Assembly (NCBI GenBank): GCA_000697055.1
Contig: JNDT01002381.1
Span: 1-64,000, forward strand
Reading direction: 5' to 3'
Source: Saksenaea vasiformis B4078
Lineage: Eukaryota; Mucoromycota; Mucoromycetes; Mucorales; Saksenaeaceae
DNA length: 64,000 nt
The notes below the pieces were generated by a model. It saw only the letters and a list, made by a program, of their open reading frames with translations. It was not told the DNA's origin and did no database searches. The stretch's first letter is position 1. The number at the start of each line of letters is the position of its first letter. Shown piece after piece: positions 56,701 through 64,000 of the stretch. The position numbers and the translations under genes were made by a program.

Positions 56701-57947
56701 TTCGGGCCGAACAATGTTTCGCAAGCTTGTAGTTGCTGTTCGAATGTACTCCTTCCGCCTTTCTTCGTCATCATCATCATCATCATCATCATCGCTGGGA
56801 TCCTCGCTCCCGTCATCATTGGATCCTTTATCATCGCCCTCATCGTTGCTGACTTCAGCTTTTCGCTTGGCACCTTTACTTGGACCAGCAGCATCCTGAA
56901 GTTTGTTCCATCGGCTTTGTTGCCTCCGATAAAATGCAGTAGCCATTGAATTCCATATGGGCAAGGGGTTTGAGGGTCCTTTTAGTCGCTGTTCCAAAGC
57001 ATAACTACTGGCTGTTGTTCCATACTTTGTCTTTAGCGTCTTGTAAACATTATCGGAAGTTCCGCTACTTGTGATAAGCCCTCTTGGAACCCTTTTCCTA
57101 TTCATACATCTTTCCTTGAACTTTTGCAAAAGTGCTTCGGTTGGTGGTTTTCTTCTTGTGATACGTGCCCATTCACTGTTCAGTCGTTTCTTTCTATTTA
57201 AGACACGGTCAATATAGGATGAATAGATCCTATACTATTTACATTCCTTGCCGCAGCTCGGACTGGATCTGATCATCGGTTACGCCAAGTGCAGTTGGAG
57301 CTTTCCTCTTCTTTTCAACCTGGGGATCCTTTTTGGTCGCAGCAGGACGCATCATAGGGGTTTGACCGGTTGTACGTTTTGGCCTTGTTGCTCTTGTGGT
57401 GTTGGAATTTGTAACCGTCATTGCGTACCAGCGGCTCTGCGCGGAGTAGGAATCAACCTCATGCAACAATGAAATATTGTAGTTGGCATTTTTGTTTCCG
57501 ATAACTTTTGGTTTCTGTTTTGTGGAAAATAGAAACACTTGAATATCATATGCCTTTGCGATAGCAATCAGATGAAGCAGGTTATTTGCGGGGATTGTCT
57601 GGTTATTAGGTAATAGCACAGAGATACCGCTCTGTTTGAGATTCAAGCATTCTGCAACAATGACCGCCAAAGCTGCCTCTCGAGAACTCGAGTCATCAAT
57701 CTGAGAGATAACTCGAATACCTCGTCGCCGTAACCACCAGAGAGCCTTTCGATAATTTTCTTTAGATATTGGTTGTCCTCTCGCTGTAGCCACCGCATTC
57801 TGCAGTTGCTGTTCGTAGTTTGGAGTTGGATCTCGGTTGCTGATGCCACGAAGGTCCAGGTTGGCATCTCCGTGAAATCTTAGATCAGGTAGCTATTATT
57901 GAACATTATCAATATGTGGATCCATATTATGATACTCGTTTTACCAT
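53710..57947 (-). CDS. Fanzor-type RNA-guided nuclease, large and apparently intact
   Basis: Seven exons can be joined in frame on the minus strand: 57945-57947 (ATG only), 57243-57892, 56599-57193, 56323-56549, 54610-56266, 54307-54561 and 53710-54255, together 1311 codons. All introns are GT-AG and 48-56 bp long. The C-terminal third has RuvC-I CGVDPGIKKTATTAIS, RuvC-II ITVNELNTSRTCHWC, a Cys4 ribbon (CHWC and CVNPRC) and RuvC-III STMNRDENAANNLALK, so the D-E-D triad is complete. The central region has a charged helical section (KPLRKTIQALEKDRMVYNRY, Arg/Lys-rich) and the N-terminus an acidic run encoded by GAT repeats. A TAG at 54298-54300 lies in a 51-nt intron (54256-54306). Fanzors are eukaryotic TnpB relatives cutting DNA under RNA guidance. 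The first 180 residues form a separate domain, weakly OTU-like. Confidence 0.8.
56763..56797. repeat. (ATC)n tract coding an Asp run in the Fanzor
   Basis: Trinucleotide repeats on the plus strand (tcatcatcatcatc) read as consecutive aspartates on the minus strand, in the acidic linker of the Fanzor. Length differences between strains are likely. Confidence 0.85.
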
Positions 57948-58885
57948 GACGAGATTTTAGGGAGGAAGATAAAGAAGCCCAACTGTCAATGTAGGTAAAA
58001 CAGATAAATCACAATTCATTGTCTTGATGTTGTCATCATGGTTATCCTGTTTCCAAAATGGGAATCTTTTTTGAATCAATCTAATATTGCAGTGAAAACC
58101 TGACGATTTCTAGCTGCTTTCGACCTCTACCAGCTGATAAATTGGTGTATACGGTGATATTGACGATCTTTGTTTTGCCTGAACGGACTATTTTCTATGT
58201 GTGCTTTTCCACTAAATCCTATGATGAAGCGGCTTTTAGTCCAACCTGCAGCTAACAGGTTAACTCAACTCAGAACAACTTTATTTTACTGGCTTCCCTC
58301 AAGTATTACAATGAGTCAACTCGAAGCCGACAGGTTCAACTCAGACTCAGACAGTAACCTCTGAAAAAGCCTTCACCAAAAGTGTTAGAGTATTGCAGAA
58401 AACTTTTCGCGATACTTTGAATAAAGAACCATCGATGCTATTGGTACAGCGCTGTCAGTACAGACCATATTTGCCTTCCACCCTCTCTTCTACCCCAGAA
58501 CTAGTTGTACTGGCTATGATGATCCAGTTGCATCTATTTCTCTTTCGTTCTTTTACCTTCTGTAATACACTGCATGCATAGATGAAAGAGTTTGCTCTGC
58601 TTGTTGAAAGCAGAGAAAAAGTTTAATCGCAAAAACAAACCAAACAAGAATTCTTACTATCTAGAGGACGATTACATCCCAAGCCAAAATGGTCATGCCT
58701 GTTCATGGATTTCGAAATTTCATTTTTATATTCAGTGTGTTTGTCATTATCTTCAACGTGTGTTTACCGCAGACAAATTTTTCGGTCGTCGTTTTCTTTC
58801 CTTTTTACTATTATTATTATTATTATTATTAGCGATTTTGTAAGGACAACAATTACGAGAATGGCAAGTTAGTTCTATTCGTATC
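57948..58885. other. Spacer between the Fanzor start and the Crypton-type fragment
   Basis: The two genes are divergent, so promoter sequence of the Fanzor lies at the left end. I searched for the Crypton tyrosine-recombinase core on the plus strand, since it should precede the GCR1_C part, and found no recognisable R-HxxR-Y motifs. A (TTA)n run lies near the right end. Confidence 0.45.
58812..58834. repeat. (TTA)7 microsatellite
   Basis: attattattattattattat is an uninterrupted trinucleotide run just upstream of the Crypton-type fragment. Confidence 0.9.
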
Positions 58886-59856
58886 ATGAACGGCTTCTCC
58901 GGCAACAAAGGCGATTATTGGCTACCGAGGAGTAATGTTTGCCCGCCAGAAAGCCTCCAAAGGAAGGTGTTTCCAAAAGCAGAGGGCTGGCTGGCGCGAG
59001 GGCGCTCTCGCGAGTGTGAATACTCCACCTGCGCGGAGGCATCTCTGTCGTTACTGATCACTATGCGACGGATAATCCTACAAGATGCAGTGATGTTTCG
59101 GGTGGAGCATGGCCACAACCCTTTCTTCAATCATGTCCTCTTCACCTACCCAGAGTTCTTGGCATTTGAACGTAACCTCCTATCGACCGTCCAAACCGCG
59201 CAGGAACCAGCAGATATTCTGGTACGCAGAGCTATGCCTTTGGTTAGCGATCAGCTGCAAGTGCTGAGTGCAAAGGTAGATACGAATCAGCATATATTAC
59301 AGTACCTTCTCAGCAACGACAGCCGGAATCCATCAGTTCCTACTGAGACTATCACAGACGATATCCGTGGATTAAGGCATGACATGCAAATGCTGAGACG
59401 AGCGTGCTCAGTGTTTGCAACTGGAACATCAGTAGCAGAATTACAACAGCAAGCACCGTCTCCATTGCCCAGTTCAGCTACCACACAGCGTCCACGTTGC
59501 TATCAGCTGGACAGGAACATCAGCACAGTTTTCGACTTGTGGAGAGAATGGTCTGAAGGACTGCGATCAGACTCGCCTTCAGTTATGGAACTTGACAGGA
59601 AATTTGGAACCTCATGGAGATCATGTCCTAAAGGTTTGCTACATCAAACCATCTTTGCAGTGACATGTTATATACTAACTTTTGTTTGCAGAACATCAGT
59701 TTTACTCAAGATGTTTGACTATTATACATGAAATCCACCGTATTGCTCGGAGCAGCGGCATAGACATTAAGGAAGCCGTGAAAAGATTAGACGCAAGACT
59801 TCAGGAGAACAAATGGTCGCTTAGTAGATTGACGAAGGAATTGCGCAAGCAATAAA
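58886..59856 (+). CDS. Crypton-type protein fragment with GCR1_C DNA-binding domain
   Basis: The first codons GFSGNKGDYWLPRSNVCPPE and LQRKVFPKAEGWLARG correspond to what normally follows the tyrosine-recombinase domain in fungal Cryptons. ILQDAVMFRVEHGHNPFFNH and FTYPEFLAFERNLL continue the pattern. The last part is a GCR1_C domain: CYQLDRNISTVFDLWREWSE, SPSVMELDRKFGTSWRSCPK and, after an intron at 59634-59691, EHQFYSRCLTIIHEIHRIAR to a stop at 59854-59856. The exon join restores the WR...FYSR motif. The recombinase core is missing upstream, so this is a truncated Crypton or a domesticated GCR1_C protein. It is divergent from, and 1 kb away from, the Fanzor start. Confidence 0.7.
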
Positions 59857-62173
59857 AACTGCCATCTATTATCGTTGCTTTTACTACATTTTGACTCTAT
59901 TACGAGTGGGTAATTTTGCAAACTACATCCATACATGGAAGTACACTTAAGTTATTGAAGTGTCTATCAGTCAAAGAAGATGTAGGAATCGTTGTACACA
60001 ATCAAATCAAGTTGGTCAAGCATGAAGCCTGCCCCAAGCTGCATTACTGAGAGTCCAATTCGGCAACCACCTTTTTTTCACATTCAGATTATAAGCAAAA
60101 AGGGACTTTCAAGGTCAGATGTGACCCCGACCGTAAAATACCGTGGTATTTTGAACGTCTACAAGCCAACTGGCTCAAAATACCGAGTGTTTGATTAAAT
60201 TTGTTGACTCAGGTCACAAAAATCTGTAGACTCCGACCGATGATACTGTAAGGCGCGTGCCCAAAACAAGAAAATCGTACGTTTTATGACCAAGAGCATG
60301 AAACCAAGTCTTTTTGTATGTAATCGTCTGCTGAATTAGATGACATGCCGAAGAGCGACTTTGGTCGATTGATGGGTAGAGCTGTAACAGTCGATGGTTC
60401 TGTGCATGATCGAACAACGCTGGGGCCACCTCGATGGTCGTGTTCGCGAGCAGGGCGTGCTCTTGGTTTAGCCAAGTTGTCGCGAAGTGCAGCAATAATA
60501 CGTGAAAGCATGAAGGATGTCTGAAATGTACAAATGTAAGAAAATGGATGTTGGTTTTAATAATACAGGTCGGTTCCATTCGTTCAATGTCCCTTTTTTT
60601 ATATCTTAAAGCGAATCGGCTCACCAATCGGATTGGCCGACACAAGTGGCGTGTTTGATTTGTCATTACGTCGCCGGTGTTCGATAACACCCCACACTTT
60701 AACATATGATCTGCCCGTCCGTGGAACCAGAAGAAAAAATGTATAGTATACCCGTGATAGCAAGTACGGACTTCGGCTCCCCCATTTATTGGCACAACAT
60801 GAAACGCTAGGATATTTAGTACCTTAACCGAAGGCCATCCCGTCGCTATTATGGCCAAGGAAGAGACCCTGGAAATGACGTGTCTATAATAAATGAGGCT
60901 CCGTCTGCCTTGTCGCGTGTAAAGATGCCTCGCTTGCTCGCGTCTAGAAACTGTAAAAAGAACGAAATCATTAGGAACGAAAACACACACACACACACCG
61001 ACTGCTTAATTTCCGTGGTATTTCGGCCTGTATCCGCAATTACCGGATTGTTTGGTCTAAATCGGGAAAATATGAATCATCCGAGATTGAATCAATTACA
61101 CAGTAGCACACAGCCAATTGCTATTAAAAGTTGGAGTGAACATCTCGTGCTTTCAGCTAGCTGGAAGTAACTCAGTAATTCTGAACTATCACTGGGATTG
61201 AAAAGGACGAGAGATTTCCGGAATCTCCTGGTACATTCGGAGATCTTGCTTGATTTGAGGAAACGACAGCAGTTGCGTGATTCATTCATTCATCAAATAG
61301 GATTACGTCGAAGCATTTCTATTTTCACAGAACGGAGACCAACCGGGCCCCGGACAAGTAGTATGCAGCTACTACTATCCATGCCTTCTGTGGGAGGGCT
61401 TCCCGTTTACTAAGCAATTTACACCGACAGTTATAAGGTTGGCAGACACAGCATAAATGTGCATAACAGCAAGCAGCTGCATTACGTCTCTGATGCATGG
61501 ACCCATTGGGCCGAGAAACACTGCTAACTCCGGCACCATTGCAGGAAATGTAGAATCTGTGATGAAGTAGATGTATGGTACCCTCTTTCCTGCGATTAGG
61601 CTATTTCCACTCTCATGAGCAAACAAACAAGAGTGCTGGCATGTACAGCTTGCCTAAGAAATGGTTGTGGCTTCCTACAGGTCCTGTCTAATGCAGATTA
61701 CCAGCCCGGGAACCCGGAAGAAGTGACATGTCAGCTGCTGAGATACTTCACTACGCCTCTCATTAAAGCATCGTTCAGTACAGATGTGCATCAGTAAGAC
61801 AGTGGTGAAAATGGGACGATTTTAAAAAAAAAAAAGGGGGGGGGGGGCAGAGACTTCCACAATGCGCAAGCTGTTGATACCAAAAACCACCCTGCTCATC
61901 GTTTATTAGCACATGTGCTACACGATTACTCATACATTTTGCATCCAACAAGGACCGATATTTTCCCGGATGCATCGTTTCATCTAAAAAATCAATGATC
62001 GACTACACAAGCTAGAGATACAAAGAAAGTGCATAGCTTAATCTTCTTGATCTTATACCAACAAGTAATGAAACGCAATTTGTTGTGACCGTGGTCAATC
62101 AACATGCAGTACATCCTTCCTTTTTTTTTTCTTTTTTCTTCCTTCCTTTCTTTTATTCTTTTTCCAATAATCA
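59857..62173. other. Long stretch without a confident gene
   Basis: A 260-codon minus-strand frame (60214-60996) is the longest. One of its alternative frames has a well-formed exon start (polypyrimidine-CAG, then FLDASKRGIFTRDKADGASF near 60950-60890). Neither leads to a recognisable protein. A polyA-polyG run lies at 61826-61849 and a CA repeat near 60982-60998. Confidence 0.4.
60214..60996 (-). CDS. Hypothetical 260-codon open frame, doubtful
   Basis: The frame is long for this AT-rich DNA, but its composition (many His, Cys, Phe scattered, no domain pattern) and the presence of better-looking short coding stretches in the other minus frames (FLDASKRGIFTRDKADGASF; MLSRIIAALRDNLAKPRARP) make a single-exon gene unlikely. 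It may be the remains of a spliced gene. Function unknown. Confidence 0.2.
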   Translation of the reverse strand: MCVCVFVPNDFVLFTVSRREQARHLYTRQGRRSLIYYRHVISRVSSLAIIATGWPSVKVLNILAFHVVPINGGAEVRTCYHGYTIHFFFWFHGRADHMLKCGVLSNTGDVMTNQTRHLCRPIRLVSRFALRYKKRDIERMEPTCIIKTNIHFLTFVHFRHPSCFHVLLLHFATTWLNQEHALLANTTIEVAPALFDHAQNHRLLQLYPSIDQSRSSACHLIQQTITYKKTWFHALGHKTYDFLVLGTRLTVSSVGVYRFL

Positions 62174-63773
62174 TGCCACCACGTAAAAGAGAGTCCTCTG
62201 CTGTTTCTGAAACACCTACTCAAGATGAGCAAATCGTCAGGAACATGTCGGATGAAGAAGGAGGCGAAGAAGATCAGGTAATAATCCATGTACTCGCTGA
62301 AGTGTATCTCAACTTTGGATTCGAGACCTTTTATTCAGAAGTGGAAGTTCTACAGGTACATCCATATGTTTAATAAATTTGCTTTAACATCGAGCTTCTC
62401 AGGGGCATGGCATCGGAATGGCAGATATCAATAAACTAAAGGGTGCAGGGATTTGGACTGTGCGGGTAAAACTCTCTCAGCTTTTCTTTTTTGCTCCAGT
62501 TCCGTACAATTAAAGGGAAATATTAGGGCGTCCAAATGACAACAAAAAGAAATTTACTGAGGATTAAGGGCCTGTCGGAAACAAAGGTGGATAAAATCAA
62601 AGAAGCAGCTGTCAAAGTTCAGGTATTAGTTCATCCATCTAACGAGTCATCTTCTCAGACAATAAAAAGACGTGTGGCTTCCTTACAGCCACTGATATCG
62701 CCAAGTACAGGGAAAATGTCGTCCGCATCTCCACTGGAAGCAAACAGTTTGATGCACTGTTAGGAGGTGGTATTCAGACTATGTCCATTACAGAAGGTAC
62801 ACAGAAATAAGAAAAGCGATAAAAAGATAATGTCCTATCCAATCTAGTCTTTGGCGAATATCGCACAGGAAAAACGCAGCTGGCCCATACCTTGTGCGTT
62901 CAAGTCCAATTACCTCCTGAGAATGGTGGCGCGAACAGCAAAGCAGGCAAGGTCGCCAAATATTCTCTCTCGCAGTACTCACCTGCCAAACTTTTTTTTT
63001 TAGCTTACATTGATACAGAGGGCACATTTCGCCCTGATCGTATTCGCGCCATTGCCGATCGATTCGGCGTTGATCCGGACATTGCATTAGACAATATCAT
63101 TGTTGCACGTGCGTGGAACAGTGAACATCAGATGGAGCTGCTGACAGAAATCGCAGCCCATTTTGCTCAGGACAAAGGCGCATACCGTCTACTGGTAAAA
63201 ATAAAACATGTCCATGCCCTTCTGATTCATACATTACCAAGATTGTAGATTCAATTATTTCGCTATTTCGTTGCGATTATGCAGGTCGTGGCGAATTGGC
63301 TGAACGTCAGCAAAAGTTGAATCAGATGTTGAATCGACTGTCAAAGGTGGCAGATGAATACAATGTAGCTGTCTTTTTGACAAATCAAGTGTCCTCTGAC
63401 CCTGGAGGTACGCAGAGATCCTTATCCACGAGTTGAAAAAATAGATCAAATACAGGTGGTATGGTGTTCGTATCCGATCCGAAAAAGCCTGTAGGTGGCC
63501 ATGTTCTGGTAAGTGATCTGTTCGTGCTAGTTTCTTTTCTTCATGTATTTCAACTGTGTGATCCTTACTTTCTCAGGCCCATGCGTAAGTTACATAAAAA
63601 TGAAGGAAAACATGCTGCTCATTTTTTTTCGCCCTAGATCTGCAACCCGTGTGTACTTGCGCAAGGGTCGAGGGGAAGAACGCGTGGCCAAGATCTACGA
63701 CTCTCCCGATATGCCCGAGAACGAGGCATCCTATGTCATCATGGCAGGAGGAATAACAGACACAACTTTCTGA
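62174..63773 (+). CDS. DMC1: Meiotic recombinase DMC1
   Basis: DMC1 forms filaments on single-stranded DNA and drives interhomologue strand exchange in meiosis. Exons spell an acidic N-terminus from MPPRKRESS, then [73 protein letters not shown], Walker [127 protein letters not shown] and a stop at 63771-63773. The C-terminus (PENEA..I..GGI) separates DMC1 from RAD51. About eight short introns. Between GKVA and YIDTEG lies an extra 48-nt stretch with a good 3' splice end but no GT start, which stays open in frame. Presence of DMC1 implies a sexual cycle now or recently. Confidence 0.9.
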
Positions 63774-63834
63774 ACAAAAGAAAACGACATAACGAAATCA
63801 TTGTAGCAAAATAGAAAGAAAAAATAAACCGTAT

Positions 63835-64000
63835 TTATTGCGCCTTCTTGGCTGTGCCACGAAGATACTTACGACGCTGGACGATCATGTGCGAGAACAA
63901 GATTGGCGAACCTGAAGCCGTGATGTGAGTTTTCCATCATGAGATCTCTGCATCCCAATTTACCTGGGAGATATAATAGACAAGCCGCGATCAATCCATA
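63835..64000 (-). CDS. 3' end of an unidentified gene with a C-terminal membrane segment
   Basis: Two exons joined across a 52-bp intron (63912-63963) read YGLIAACLLYLPG|SPILF and then MIVQRRKYLRGTAKKAQ before TAA at 63835-63837. A hydrophobic stretch followed by a basic tail suggests a small tail-anchored or multi-pass membrane protein. It converges with DMC1, 60 bp between stops. The remainder lies beyond the right edge and I do not recognise the family. Confidence 0.5.

Noticed and set aside
62174..63773. Assignment to RAD51 rather than DMC1
   Set aside because: The C-terminal block [16 protein letters not shown] and the [10 protein letters not shown] region fit DMC1; RAD51 normally has a LPEAEA-type end.
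1..64000. CRISPR array or prokaryotic defence cluster
   Set aside because: No regularly spaced identical repeats with unique spacers were seen; the genes are intron-bearing and eukaryotic.

Overview
The window looks like nuclear DNA of an early-diverging filamentous fungus, most likely Mucoromycota (Mucorales-like). Protein-coding genes carry many short GT-AG introns (about 42-70 bp), several have first exons of only 3-7 coding bases, and the conserved proteins (eS1, eL15, Fab1/PIKfyve, PGAP1/Bst1, DMC1, NDUFB8) are eukaryotic and fungal in character. Conserved single genes alternate with stretches full of transposon remains. No search could be run, so family names rest on motifs read by eye.

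Layout. 1-3.6 kb: right part of a CACTA/Plavaka-type transposon with a minus-strand transposase and a divergent second gene. 4.5-5.2 kb: small pogo-like element with perfect terminal inverted repeats (TIRs). 5.9-8.8 kb: decayed minus-strand mobile gene with a WRN-like 3'-5' exonuclease segment. 9.5-12.4 kb: PGAP1/Bst1. 12.6-13.7 kb: eS1 ribosomal protein. 13.8-15.1 kb: two families of degenerate tandem repeats. 15.9-18.6 kb: Mpe1/RBBP6-like zinc-knuckle/RING/RS protein without its usual N-terminal DWNN domain. 20.8-23.7 kb: secreted protein fusing two phosphoesterase domains. 25.0-25.7 kb: eL15. 26.2-33.1 kb: Fab1 PI3P 5-kinase. 33.7-37.9 kb: Tc1-like TIR-bounded, TA-flanked element holding a Tc1 helix-turn-helix fragment at one end and a Fanzor (eukaryotic TnpB) C-terminal fragment at the other. 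39.9-42.0 kb: DHA2-type MFS transporter. 43.6-47.4 kb: 1.9-kb tandem duplication of a membrane-protein gene. 47.6-50.2 kb: five-FAS1-domain membrane protein. 50.5-51.8 kb: multi-pass membrane protein with a long cytosolic tail. 52.6-53.2 kb: complex I NDUFB8. 53.7-57.9 kb: large, apparently intact Fanzor gene. 58.9-59.9 kb: Crypton-type GCR1_C fragment. 62.2-63.8 kb: DMC1. 63.8 kb to the end: 3' end of an unidentified minus-strand gene.

The most interesting content is the RNA-guided-nuclease family. A seven-exon minus-strand gene (53710-57947) can be joined in frame into about 1310 codons and keeps all three RuvC acidic motifs plus a zinc ribbon. A second, diverged Fanzor C-terminus sits 84 bp inside a Tc1-type TIR. 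The two copies lie beside different transposon types (Tc1/mariner and Crypton), in keeping with the known habit of Fanzor genes riding in unrelated eukaryotic transposons. The housekeeping genes do not form functional clusters; the window is a mosaic of independent genes and transposon debris.
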